Assembly (NCBI GenBank): GCA_963693085.1
Contig: OY856413.1
Span: 546,525,879-546,589,878 of the forward strand
DNA length: 64,000 nt
Direction of reading: 5' to 3'
DNA from: Alisma plantago-aquatica
Taxonomy: Eukaryota; Streptophyta; Magnoliopsida; Alismatales; Alismataceae
The stretch's first letter is position 1, and every line of letters begins with the position of its first letter. A model generated the notes under the pieces. The model made no database searches, was not told the DNA's origin, and worked only from the letters and a program-made list of their open reading frames with translations. Below, piece after piece: positions 25,241 to 36,547 of this stretch. The position numbers and the translations under genes are program-made.

Positions 25241-26134
25241 CTCTATTTATACCCACACTCATAAATAGGGATTCCTCCTGAAAATAGATAGGGGGATTCT
25301 CTAGACTCCTCAGACCTAGGTGAACTGTAGGGTAGGATGATTCAGATTGATCTCCTTGGGATGATTTTCACACCTGCTCATGCACTAAATCTCCTAGAAA
25401 CTTGACTCAAAATCAACCAGTTCAAGGTCATGCTTTCCTCTCTTAATCGAGGTAGGGGACACAATAGTGTCATTGGATCTTAGATTCGATAGTCCCAGTT
25501 GCGCACAGTAGATAAAAGTAATTCTATTAGAAATCAAATTATTGTGACATTTAATGTTATTCCTCTCACTTTAGGAATTTTTATAAATCCATATCTCTCA
25601 AACTATCAATCTTTTCAATCCCAAATTTTAAGGGACACTTTTTAATGACTTAATCTACTCGTGTACAAATATTGTAACCAAAACTCAAAAAAGAAGAGAC
25701 TTTTCTTTATATGCAAGTCATCCACTTATAAGGCATATACAACATTAAAATTCATCTTTTTCTCTTTCTTTCTTTTCTATTTTCTTTATTTTGATTTCTT
25801 TTCTTATTAGAAATCATGTGGAACTAAAAAGTAACCAATAGTGGTCATTCATGCCACTTTATAGACAATTCTACACAATTCTCACATATGCACACAATCA
25901 TCATCTATTTCTTTTTTTGTTTTACTTATTATGGGATTTTATTTTATTATTTTTCCCTATTATCCATCATTGCATTATTAAAATAGTAGGATTCATGAAA
26001 TTCATCATTTAGGGGAAATTTACAAAGGAATCCATTCTTTAAAAACAAGGCATAAAAATTTCCATTCAAGTCTCTTTTTCTTGCATAATTGTATTGCAAT
26101 TTATTTAAATACAAGAAAAATTGAGGTTATAACA
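25241..26134 (-). repeat. Start (U3) of the 3' LTR of gypsy G
   Basis: The LTR starts TGTTATAACC on the minus strand at 26134, next to a polypurine tract. A TATA box (GGGTATAAATAGAG, 25241-25254) lies about 880 bp in. I set the feature end at the TATA box because the rest of the LTR cannot be bounded. Confidence 0.65.
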
Positions 26135-26149
26135 TCCTTCCCCTCTTAT
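26135..26149 (-). promoter_or_regulatory. Polypurine tract of gypsy G
   Basis: Minus strand ATAAGAGGGGAAGGA directly before TGTTATAACC. LINE-1 begins one or two bases upstream of it. Confidence 0.75.
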
Positions 26150-27430
26150 ATGATTTTTGCCGATGATATCCTTTTCTTCTTGGTGGGGCACTGCAAATAT
26201 ATGAGATGGATGTACCAACTCTTGCAACATTTTGGTAAGCTCACTGGCCTCTATATCAGTGAGATCAAGTCCCATATCTTCTTATCGAGATCTTGTGACT
26301 CCAGAAGAGGATGTATGAAGAGGGCATCTCGTCTGGTAGCTGGCCATTTCTCGACCAGGTACCTGGGCATCCCCCTTTCGGGGGGAAGAGGTAGAGGCAT
26401 GGATTACTGTGTTTGTGTTGATGATCTTAGAATGACTACGAAGAAGTGGAATGGCATTCCCATTTCTATGGCAGGTCGTGCTGTCCTATGTCAAACTATG
26501 CTTAATGCGAAGGTGAATTTCTGGTGTAAACAGACTGAACTACCACTTTATATTCTGGAGAATTTCAGGTCCATCGTTGCTAGTTTACTCTGGGGAGGTG
26601 GTGCACACGTAGTGGACTGGGATACCGTTATTCTTCCTAAATATGCTAGAGGTTTGGGTATCTCCTTCCCTTTGCAGCTGGCGTGGAGGGCGACCGCCTC
26701 TAGAGTGGACTGGTTCCTTAATTGCAGCAGCTCGCTATGGGTGGACTGGCTGCGTAAAAGGTATGGCAACTTGGAGGGTGATCACCAGACTGGTGATTCA
26801 TGCGCTTGGAAGAAAATGAAGATTTTTAGAAACGAGCTTAGTAATGTTGGCTATTTACAACAACATGAGGGGGGCACGTAGGTCAAACCTTAGAAGCTTA
26901 ACAGACATATACCACAGGTTGCTTGGCATACTATCATTTAGACCAAACCTCATTGTCCGAAATGGAGCTACACGGATTTCAAGGCCATTAGGGAGAGGCT
27001 ACTAACCAGGGATAGATTGCTGAATTGGGGGCTTAATTGCGATGCCTTGTGTGTGCTCTGTAGAAGGGTACAGGAGACCCATAATCATCTATTCTTCGAG
27101 TGTGAGTACACAACCTATTTGTGGAAAATAGGGAGCCTCAAGTGTGGTTGGGGCGGCCATCCGCCTATGGAGCTTAACACTACTATTCCCTGGATGGTTC
27201 AGATCTCCACGAACAATTTGAGGAGTCGGTCTTTTGGTGGTATCTTCCAAGCCTCTCTTATCTACCATGTTTGGTATGAAAGGAATGCTAGGATACATGG
27301 GAAGAGACCGAGAAATAATCTTCTCCTTTTTGATGTAATTAGTCATAGCATGTTTTGGTTTTTTAAAGCCAACCTGAAGAACATGGTGGGAGTCAATACC
27401 ATGGTTCTGAGAATGTGGGACCTCATGTAG
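26150..27430 (+). pseudogene. LINE ORF2 C-terminal half (RT end and zf-RVT)
   Basis: RT motif FADD at about 26157, then TRYLGIPLSGG, KKWNGIPISMAGR, LLWGGG and the thumb region to 26881. A stop at 26879-26881 breaks the frame. The zf-RVT region resumes at about 26940-27430 with RDRLLNWGL, C-x2-C-x8-H-x3-H-like CVLCRRVQETHNHLFFEC and HVWYERNARIHG. In plant L1s this protein nicks the target and copies the RNA. Endonuclease and RT catalytic start are missing because the copy is truncated. The open frame listed from 26081 includes about 20 codons of gypsy LTR. Confidence 0.85.
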
Positions 27431-27515
27431 GTCATGTACAGTATATGGGATTTTGATACCTCCCCTATACTTTTGCTTCATTTTAGTAATACTTTACCTT
27501 ATCCAAAAAAAAAAA
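26150..27515 (+). mobile_element. LINE-1: 5'-truncated L1-type LINE with poly(A)
   Basis: The insertion starts inside the RT domain (IFADDILFF) and ends in an 11-base A run (27505-27515). It sits between the end of gypsy G's coding region (GAATTTTGGGACA, minus) and G's polypurine tract. A clear target duplication was not found; a few bases of G seem lost. Confidence 0.85.
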
Positions 27516-27668
27516 TGTCCCAAAATTCAACTAACCAAACAAACAATTCAGAATAAGACTTTTCCATACTCATCTTCAGCTCCCATGTGGCTTCATCCTC
27601 TCCATGGTGCTTCCAAAGAACCTTTAACATCTCTATATTTTTATTCCTGAGCTCTTTCACCTTGGTAT
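27516..27668 (-). pseudogene. Gypsy G chromodomain (pol C-terminus)
   Basis: Reads TKVKELRNKNIEMLKVLWKH, then GEDEATWELK and YSELF, the C-terminal chromodomain-like tail of chromovirus integrases. It directly continues the integrase ending PVRVLN at 38784 once copia B is removed. In this family the domain guides integration to marked chromatin. It is open over its full length. Confidence 0.88.
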
Positions 27669-29895
27669 TGTTGGGAAATATAGGCACATAGTATATTAGT
27701 GACAAAAAAATTATCTATCAATATTCCCATAATAGTAAGATCGCATCAACTAATATGAAATAGGAAGGATGGTTTAACAAGTTATACCTGGTCCTGGAGT
27801 AAGTCCAGTGACAGTAACTCGCTTCAATGCAACTATTAACTAGTTGCTCTTGGACGGCGGTTGTGCATCTCCTGATCTTCACCATGAACAATGAATAGAA
27901 CAACTTCTGCAGCGTTCCTGTGGTCTTACCACAGACAGTAAGCTGTAGTTATCCTTCTAGCTGTAGAAAAAAGACTCTTGCCTCTAGAGTAGTCTAAATG
28001 GACCAACTATAACTCTTATCGTTCAACTAGAACAAATAGGAAGGAGTTGTCCCTCCCATTGACGTACTAGTCACCAATGTGCTCTCCCACAACAACGACT
28101 CCCAATTGTTCTCTCCCATAGCTATCCCTCCCTTATCGGGTAGGACTTTCTTGCGCTCTCTCAGTACCACAACCAGAGAAGACAACAATTGTAAGAGGAA
28201 TTGATTCTCCATTTTCTGTATTGTGCTTTGGGAAGCCCCCAATACCCCTCCTTTTTATAGGTGGGGTTAGGGACAATGTTCCCAGTCCGTATGGGGTTGT
28301 GAGGGAGTGGAAGGGATCAGAAGATCTTAAATTTTCAGAACCTATGAACTCCAAAATGGTCATATGGTGACCCACACGGTCATCTGGTCTCACAAGACGG
28401 CCGTCTTGCACTACCAAATGGTCGTTTGGTAGTTTCTCAATCACACACAATTTTGGCAATTTTGATTCCAATTAATATTACAAATTAATTTTCTAGCACC
28501 ACAAGTAATGTGCAATTGAACAAGTTCAAAAAACATCCAGAACCTTCGTTCAACCCAACCGAGTCATCTCATGCATGTGAGATGCCCATCTCATTCACCC
28601 AGATGGTCATCTAGTGAGCCTGTGTTGAGCCGATCGGGTCAACAAAGTGAACCAGTCAATTCACTCCTCAATTTGGGCAGAACTTAGCCAATTCAAACTC
28701 TAATAATCCAGACAACCCAAATAGCCATATTAACACTTGAGACGCCCATGAGTCCTGTCCAAATGGTCATATCACCTAGTGAGATGGTCATTTGGTAGTT
28801 CAGTCAGCTAATCAATTGTGTGAATTGAATACATAAATACTTTAGCAATCAATCCAATCATCATTCAAGATAAACTCCTCTTCTTGATGAGTTCCTTTGT
28901 GTGTTAACCTATAAGTCCCATATCATGTTGGAAGTGAATGTCCATAACTAGCTTATGACATCATAAGCAAGGAGTGGTTCGTAGTCACACATCAGTGCTA
29001 CCCAAGCGAATGAAAGGTTGGATAACAACTTCAACCTACAATCTGTGTAAGGTGTTGCAATGATTGTATAATTTCTTTGTCTATGATATCTAGGATGAAC
29101 TTGAGGCATGGAAGTTCATCCTCTCAAAATTCAATCCATGTTTCTTGAACCAAGTGCAGACTATCTGAGATAATGTGACCTTAATATCATATATCGATTC
29201 ACATGTGCATGTATGTGTGTTTCTCAGTCTTGCTTATCAAGTGGCCAGGATATCATATTCCAGTAGGAGGGACAAATCCAAGATATATCACTCATAGTCT
29301 ATCCCCATGTGTAAAATTCACCAATCATCACTTTTATAACAATCCATGTTCTAGGAATGCATTTTATGATGTCAAAGCATACCCAACGACATGTGACGAG
29401 TGTAGTGATTTCAGGTCTAAGAATCACAATCACCACCTTCCCTAAGAGAGATGACTATGACTACCAATGATGGTTTCCATGTGTCACTCTCAAGGTGTGT
29501 CTATCTCATACATTGTTCCCTAACATGTATCTGTGTGCTTGGTTTGACATTGCCATAGCATGACTAATGAGATTCTATCATCAACCAACCCACACTCAGT
29601 CTTATGTGTTACTGGCATCTATCTACCTTCCATAGTAACAACCGACTAGGGACATAATAATAATGTACACACTTTTAGCATGCATATGATCTCATCCTTC
29701 CAAGTCACATACTTGAAGACATACATCATTGAGTATTGTCATTCTTTAGACATTAATAACATTTTCTCATTATCTCATAACTGAGTGAAATCGAATGAAT
29801 TTGAAGCTTTCCTTTATATGTATTAATCAAATACTTTATGGTATATGACATGTCAATCATCATATGATTGGCTCTCTGGTCATACCTTACCAACA
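27669..29895 (-). repeat. 3' LTR of copia B
   Basis: Starts (coordinates) at TGTTGGGAAATA and ends at TACCTTACCAACA. Colinear with 36548-38783. Confidence 0.9.
28250..28800 (-). promoter_or_regulatory. TATA box and upstream TGGTCAT-type array (B, 3' LTR)
   Basis: CCTATAAAAAGG (minus) at 28250-28261. Upstream from about 28350 to 28800 recur palindromic motifs different from those of A: AAATGGTCATATGGT, ACGGTCATCTGGT, AGACGGCCGTCTTG, CAAATGGTCGTTTGG, AGATGGTCATCTAG, AAATGGTCATATCA. Confidence 0.6.
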
Positions 29896-29910
29896 GACTC
29901 CCACTTGCAC
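29896..29910 (-). promoter_or_regulatory. Polypurine tract of copia B
   Basis: Minus strand GTGCAAGTGGGAGTC directly before the LTR, identical to those of A and D. Confidence 0.8.
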
Positions 29911-31167
29911 TTAGAGACAATCACCCTTGAATCATATTCTTAGTGATCTAAACATGTCCCCCATACTTCTACTGGGCAAGTGCCTAATCCAGTGGCCTCG
30001 CAACACTTTGTTATTTATTCGGTATATTGCATGTTTCATATCTCTTTGCTTTGAGATGAACCAAATAAATATGATATCTAATAGTTATTTCCTAACAAGT
30101 AGCTCCATTGTTGTCACAATACATCTATTGAGTCATTAATGGTTGGAACATCTTCTAGATCCATATAGTATCACTCTGTGTTCATAACACAAGTATATTT
30201 GGCTTCTATTAGTGAATATAATTGATGACCATTAGTTTGGAACCCTTCCAACTAACAAAATTTGTCTTTTAAATCAAACATATTTTAATTGCAATCACTT
30301 TTTCATTATGGAAGCTTGCATCAATGTAACCCTTTACATCCAAGTCTTCCTTTTATGTTATCCTTATTGACTAGTAATTTATCCTTAAGTACTTCACAAG
30401 TACTCATGGATGACTTTATGACATTCCAATAACCCTTATTGGATTTTAGTATCATCTTATCATATCCAGTACATACAACATTATATGGGATAAGTACATT
30501 TATAGCATTCGTGATAGATCCATTGCTTCATCCTATGGTATATTAATCATGGAATTTCCATTCTTCATAAGAATTGGAACATAAGGTTCATGAGAAACCA
30601 ATCCAGATTCTTTCTCATTGAATCCTTTTGTGTTGAACTACTTCAACATATTGCTATTGTATGTGCTCAAACTTCCATTATGAAAAATTTAGGAAATATC
30701 TCATAGGTCTTGATCCTTATCTCTTAAGATGTTTCACCTAATCCTCCATTACAAAAGGTGTTTAACCTGCCAGTTCTCAATATTCATAATAATGATATGT
30801 ATTCTTCATCATATGTGGAATATTAATATATGCTCCCACTAAATCTTTTGTAATCACTAATTTCATCTTTTATCTTGATTCAAGTCAATATGTTTGACTT
30901 TCTTGTAAAGTTAATAGATCCCATTTCTGAGATGCTTGTTTCAATCCCAGATTGAACTTTGTAGTTCATAGAATTTATTTGAATTCTTGAAGTAATAAAA
31001 TCCTTTAGGTTGTGTCACGTACACATCCTATGATATATTCCCTTCAAGGAATCTAGTTTTATCTTCATGTGACAAATCTCTAGATCTAATTTAACTACAA
31101 CAACAACTATGACAATTGGTAAAAGAATTTTTATCATGTTCAACAACTTGAACTAATTTGAAAAACT
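29911..31167 (-). pseudogene. Copia B pol remnant, RT end to RNase H
   Basis: No open frame, but nucleotide order follows copia A's 15690-16960. The block with broken RT motif (KTAFLNG position, about 31030-31090) ends where LINE-2's target duplication begins. Confidence 0.65.
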
Positions 31168-31180
31168 ATTCAACCAAATT

Positions 31181-32727
31181 TTTTTTTAGTTAAGCCAGAG
31201 GGTTCTCTATTCATCCCACCCCTCTCATGTGAGCGAAAACATCAACAGAGTACAACTCCTGCTTATATGTCTGCAGGTTTGTTACCCCATAAGACCAGAT
31301 AAAATAAAAAACTAAGTCATCACACCCAGACAAAGAAACTGCTAAAAAACATCCATGATTCCTCAAGCGTCGATCCTCTTCAGGTGCACGTAGGGAATGC
31401 CCCTTTTCTCCAAAGCTGCCATGCCTCGAATTCTATTCGGTATCATCCTTCTATCCGTAATAACTATCATCTCTGAAAATCTTTTCCCCCATCTCCCAAT
31501 CTCTCTGGGTATAGAGTTAGCAACTTTGTGAACCATTGAACCTGTAATACTAGATCTAACCAACTCGGACCTCAGCTCTCTAACAAATGGCTTGGTCCTC
31601 CATGGTTTGATAGCATCCTTCCACAGAATATCGTAGACTTCCTGGTCATCAATCTCAATACATGACACTCGTAGCATATGATCATCTGCCAGTTTTAGCC
31701 CAACAATGCCTGCCTGTACATATTCCAGGACGAAGTCTGGTGCCTTGAGCCAGGCATGGAACACCATGCAAATATCTACATTTTGATTTCGAATCAGGCC
31801 TGCCGCCCACCTCCTACATACCCCATCTTCTCCCTTATTTCTTCCTATAGTCAAGTTCATTTTCAAGTTATGCAAGTCAGGCTTCATCCACCTTATCAGT
31901 TGAATTGCTATCATTTTCATCTTAGGCTCAGTAATCCCGCCATCTATCATCCTATTGTAAATGCTCGATCCATGTTCAATGGAGAAGGATATATGCTGAA
32001 TCGTGTTGTTCACAGAAGAGATGATTAGGTTCCATTCAAACTCCCATCCTCGCAGTTTGTCCCCGAACCTAGATGCACAACGTATCCTACAAATGTTGTG
32101 GGGTATGTTAACAGCTAGCCTTCCTGCAATCCAGTCTGAGATCCTCCTGGAGTATCCTTTCTTACAAGTATCAAGAAGTGTTTGTATATCATGAGGTGCC
32201 TGCATCTGCGTCAAAAGGGAAAATGTATTCCAGAAGAACCTGGCAACCTGTCCATGGAAGAAAAGGTGATCAACATCTTCTACTGTCGGATCATCACAAC
32301 AGTTACACCTCAATACAAGGGGGATGCAACATCTATGTTGAACATTATCATCCGTAGGAATAGCTTTTTTAGTCATCTTCCATATGATAGCACTCGCCTT
32401 AGGGGTGTCCAGACCCCATATTTTTCCTAGAGCATCTAGTCCTCTCGCTCTTGGTTGCATCAAAATATTCTTTACTGATTTCATAGTGAATAGACCCTTT
32501 TGGTCAACACCCCACACCAATTCATCATCTACGTTTGTTATCCAAGCACCTGCTTTTTTTATCAGCTCTGCACCCTGGTCATCAACCACCTGTTGGATCG
32601 TCTCCCAATCCCATCCATCTTCTTCATTCCAGAAATCTCTAACCAAGAACGATTGCCTTCTATCACTAGCAAAGATGGCATGGTTAATGAGTCTCTCATC
32701 ACACCACCATGAGTGCCAGAAAGGGAT
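31181..32727 (-). mobile_element. LINE-2: 5'-truncated LINE inside copia B
   Basis: Minus orientation with a short poly(A) (31179-31188, shared with the flank). The flanks ATTCAACCAAATT (31168-31180) and ATTCAACCAATTT (32728-32740) form a 13-base target duplication with one mismatch. Outside these, copia B sequence resumes in register with copia A on both sides. The LINE thus begins inside the segment just before zf-RVT. Confidence 0.85.
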
Positions 32728-32787
32728 ATTCAACCAATTTGTCTTTATGTTACCCACGTAGGTCTTTTCCACAAGACCTAACATCAC
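31363..32787 (-). CDS. LINE-2 ORF2 C-terminus: zf-RVT and RNase H-like
   Basis: A frame of 474 codons, the longest in the window. Codons 1 to about 20 (MMLGLVEKTYVGN...) come from copia B and the target duplication, so the ATG at 32787 is accidental. LINE homology starts at IPFWHSWW. Around residues 85-185 lies the zf-RVT region (GLFTMKSVKNIL, PKASAIIWK, C-x2-C and HLFFHG). From about 325 on, RRWAAGLIRNQN, ECVQAGIVGLKLA-like and CIEIDDQEVYDIL resemble the plant LINE RNase H domain, though its first catalytic Asp motif is unclear. No internal stop implies a fairly young insertion. Without RT it cannot move itself. Confidence 0.82.
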   Translation of the reverse strand: MMLGLVEKTYVGNIKTNWLNIPFWHSWWCDERLINHAIFASDRRQSFLVRDFWNEEDGWDWETIQQVVDDQGAELIKKAGAWITNVDDELVWGVDQKGLFTMKSVKNILMQPRARGLDALGKIWGLDTPKASAIIWKMTKKAIPTDDNVQHRCCIPLVLRCNCCDDPTVEDVDHLFFHGQVARFFWNTFSLLTQMQAPHDIQTLLDTCKKGYSRRISDWIAGRLAVNIPHNICRIRCASRFGDKLRGWEFEWNLIISSVNNTIQHISFSIEHGSSIYNRMIDGGITEPKMKMIAIQLIRWMKPDLHNLKMNLTIGRNKGEDGVCRRWAAGLIRNQNVDICMVFHAWLKAPDFVLEYVQAGIVGLKLADDHMLRVSCIEIDDQEVYDILWKDAIKPWRTKPFVRELRSELVRSSITGSMVHKVANSIPREIGRWGKRFSEMIVITDRRMIPNRIRGMAALEKRGIPYVHLKRIDA

Positions 32788-34290
32788 CTTTTGGGTTTTA
32801 TCCCTCTAGTAATACTATCAAGGTCATACCTTTTGAATTTACATGGATCCCATAATGATCTTGAGCCTTCACTCAGATTATGCTACTTAATAGCTTCAAG
32901 TTGACTAGTTGGATCATCCTGTTATGACCAGCCCGTCTGAATTGTTGGATTCACAATCCTCTGATCTTAGATGTGTTCTACTAGAACTATTTTATTTTTT
33001 GTTGCATGATGAACTTGAGACTCCACAACAACATGTGATTCTCATTATTCTCATTGTACCCTTTTGTTGACCTCGACAATTTGAGTTTTACTCCCACATA
33101 TTCTTTAGGAACTCATTTATCCTATAAACAAAACATTTTTGTTATTGGGTTGGGATTAATAGTAAGATTGAACAATTATGGTTTATGGATAAACCTATTC
33201 AAGAAACTAATTTCTCAATTTAGTTTTTAATATTTTTGACATATTGGGACATTCCCAAATCATATCATATATGATGTCTTACAAACCATTTAGATGGTAA
33301 GTTGCTTAGTGATAGATATATATTTATGAGGATACAAGAAGACTAGATTAACTGATAATTATATCATGACTCATCATGGTATAATTCCTTCATTCTAACA
33401 CATTATTATGTTCATATGGATTTGACTTATGATACACTATCCCAATCATTTCTTAGAAGGTACTCAAGATATCAATGTAAAGTATGTCAACACTTGATCT
33501 CATCAAAGTTTCTTACTAATTTCATCAAAATCATACTTCATTTATAACCTCCATGAATATTTCAAGAGATTTCCATTTTACAGAGTACATATCATCATAA
33601 TACCAATAAATCAATATGAGGTATAAGTAGCATTCATTCCATAGAATCTTCATGCATCATATGTATCAGGTATGATGGAAGACTTATCCACCCACTACAC
33701 CTAGTGAAGGATGTTATGTCACTTTATGCATAAATAAGGCTTTGCATGCTTCCTTAGGTTTCATAACCATATGGAATCTAGATCAACATCAATATGATTC
33801 TAGACATGCATTTCTTATATGTACGTCCAAGATGACTATTGCCAATGACAATCTTGAGTTATCAATTACAATCTTTTGGTATTAACATTATAAACATTCA
33901 TCTCAAAGTCTTTCGAACAAAGATCATTAGATGTTTGGGCATTGCCATGCAAGATCATATCCTTTGAAGTAAACACATTAATATCTCACTTTATTGATTT
34001 ATCATCCATGTCATAAAAGATGCTATAAAGTAAATGTTTCTATTTGATGGCATAATGAAATAGTAGTTATACTAACTCTATTACATGTCCATTGGGCTGA
34101 GATAAATTTAAATGTAGACTAAAGCTTCCAAAACTCTTATTCCTCCTTGTCCATCATTTTCTTTCCATGAAGGATTTTATTTCTTGTGAAATCCTACACA
34201 TCAAGTATGCCAGATATCTATTTGGTACCACATGCCAAGCTGAAGAAGTAATCAAATTTATCTCATAACATTTATATATAAAGTGGAGGG
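32741..34290 (-). pseudogene. Copia B pol remnant, protease to RT start
   Basis: Follows the order of copia A's 17000-18060 with many indels; no frame survives. It ends at LINE-2's target duplication on the left and gag on the right. Confidence 0.6.
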
Positions 34291-34291
34291 C

Positions 34292-35131
34292 TTAGTGCCT
34301 TCCTTCCTCTTCTTTAATTCCTCTAAACAGAGTGGGCAATTCCTTTTCTAATGTCTAGGCTGGTGACAATGGTGGAAATCACCTCTAACTTTCTTCACAC
34401 CTCCCTTTGCTTTGAGATCTGAAGACTTGGGTTTCTGGCTAGCTTTAGAACTCTTGTTAGCTTTGCCTTTATCTTTAGACTTCCCCTTTGTCTTGTTGAT
34501 CATCATCATAGACTTGGATTTATCTTTCTTCATTTGTGTCTCAGTTGTTCTCAACATACCCAACAACTCTGTCAACTGTTTGTCAAAGTCATTCATGTTG
34601 TAGTTCATGACAAACTAACTATATGACTCAGGCAGACACTGTAGAATCATGTTAGTGGCCAAGTCTTGACCCAGGGGGAATCCCAGTCTAGCTAATTTCT
34701 CCACATACCCAATCATCTTGAGTACATGAGGACCTACTAAATCTCCTTCTATCATGCTGCACTTAATCATCACCTTGGAGACATCATATCTCTCTTGTCT
34801 TTCCTGATATTGACACATGTTCTTGAGATGTGTGACCATCTCAATCACGCCCATGTTCTCATGATGCCTCTACAACTCATAGTTCATGGAGCATAACATT
34901 AGACACTTGACATCCATGGCATCTTCAATGTGCTTCTTGTAAGCATCCTTGTCAGCCCTTGGTGCATTTTGATGTGGTTCCTCTAGTTTTGGCATTTCTA
35001 GGACATACAACTTCCTCTCCTATGTGAAAAATATTCTCAACGTCCTGAACCAATCCTAAAAGTTGTTCCCAGTTAGTTTATCCTTCACAAGGACCGATTG
35101 CTGAGAAAACGTGATTGTTTTTTGTTGCCAT
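34292..35131 (-). pseudogene. Copia B gag pseudogene
   Basis: ATG at 35131 gives MATKNNH. Pieces open at 34615-34854 (MGVIEMVTHLKNM, VGPHVLKMIGYVEKL) and 34348-34608 (MNYNMNDFDKQLTELLGML, Lys-rich linker, FHHCH). They are separated by a single stop at 34612-34614 in the same frame, and further stops lie nearer the start. The CCHC knuckle has lost its glycine and tryptophan positions. Homologous to copia A gag throughout. Confidence 0.8.
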
Positions 35132-36531
35132 TTGATTCTACAAAAGAATTTGTAATTTTGTCAAAAACTCAAATTTGATTTTATTTGATTTGATTAAATT
35201 TGGACTATAATAATTAGGTCTTTAATTAATTATTGTTCTCATTATTTTGTTCAAATTGACAACCCTTAATTATCAATTTGGAAAATTGTAGTGAACAATT
35301 TTCTAATGAGCCAAGATCCAAACATGATTCAATTATTACCCGGCCTACACCAACATCCATAATTAACCATTAAGGTAGGCAATCAAGTCAATTGCATCAT
35401 ATGCAACTCTAGGATAGATGATATGTTCAACTCCTTTCCATAATCATCTGCATACTTTTAGGCTGAGACTCCCTCAGAATCACCAGTTACACCTGACCCA
35501 ATAGCCATTATGATAATAATGCAACCCACTTTAGTGGAACCTACTTTAGTACCATCACACTTCTATGAGGTAGACGATGCACCACGCTTTAGAGTAACCT
35601 ATGCTTAGTAAAATAAACTTTTCATGTGTATTTCTATTGGAAAGCATATTAGACTTAATATGTTTGATTGAGGAATTTATATATATCACATATATATACA
35701 TATATTATATCCAATCACCACTTATATAGTACATATCATATACATGCTATATCTCACAACTTAAACATGTAATATAAAACAAAAAGCGATGGTTATGGCC
35801 ATGTCTACTCATAATTCCTTGGAGCCACAAGGAATTACTACCACCTAGGTCAATCATCACATTTCATGTATGAACCTATTGTTGGTGTAGACCTGTGCTT
35901 GCCAATCTGGGTAGATCGGTTCAACCCTTGAACTGGTCATCTCGCCTCTTGGCCAGTTCGTTGGTCATTTGGCCTTCAGTCTAACCGATGTTTGGACTCC
36001 TTCCAAACAGTCAGTTGGGTCCACCATGCAGTCCTCTGGATGCATCATTCTATCCTCCATGGTCCTCCATATGGTCATCTCATCTCACAAACTGCTCATC
36101 TCATCTGGCGATGATCATCTTCCTCGTTGCAAGAAAAGAATTTATCCTATTTCTATTAAACTATTACATTGTAAAGAGAAAAATCGAGTTACATTCGAGG
36201 GGGAAAAGATAAGAAAGAATTAACTTTACATTGGTAAGAGGGAGGTAGAGGCTCGATTCACAGACCGAGATAAATAGGAATAAAACCAAACCATCCAACA
36301 ACACACAAATATTGGGTATTGGGCCATAACCACACTACACATCCACCATCAAAACCACTTTTAGGGAGACATGTGTAAATTTCATATATATATATATGTG
36401 TGTTTGGGATTATGTGGTCTTTGATCAGATATGCATATGAGACTATTTAAATATTTGCATAATATGCAATAAATAAATAATTAAACTAAAAATTCGATCA
36501 TATCGATTATCCTAAAACATAGTAAATTGGC
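35132..36531 (-). other. Untranslated leader of copia B
   Basis: About 1.4 kb with no gene, colinear with the leader of A. It includes an array of GGTC-type motifs described separately and an ATATATATATGTGTG run near 36390. Confidence 0.65.
35895..36115 (-). promoter_or_regulatory. Leader motif array (B)
   Basis: Contains GTAGATCGGTTCAACC, GAACTGGTCATCTCG, TTGGTCATTTGGCC, TAACCGATG and ATGGTCATCTCATC. This mixes the GATCGGTT motif of A/D with the TGGTCAT motif of B's own LTR. Confidence 0.5.
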
Positions 36532-36547
36532 GTGCCTCTAATACCAC
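36532..36547 (-). promoter_or_regulatory. Primer-binding site of copia B
   Basis: Minus strand GTGGTATTAGAGGCAC, one or two changes from the canonical initiator Met tRNA match. Confidence 0.82.

Noticed and set aside
31756..32761. Several plus-strand frames opposite LINE-2
   Set aside because: Shadows of the 474-codon LINE frame on the other strand.
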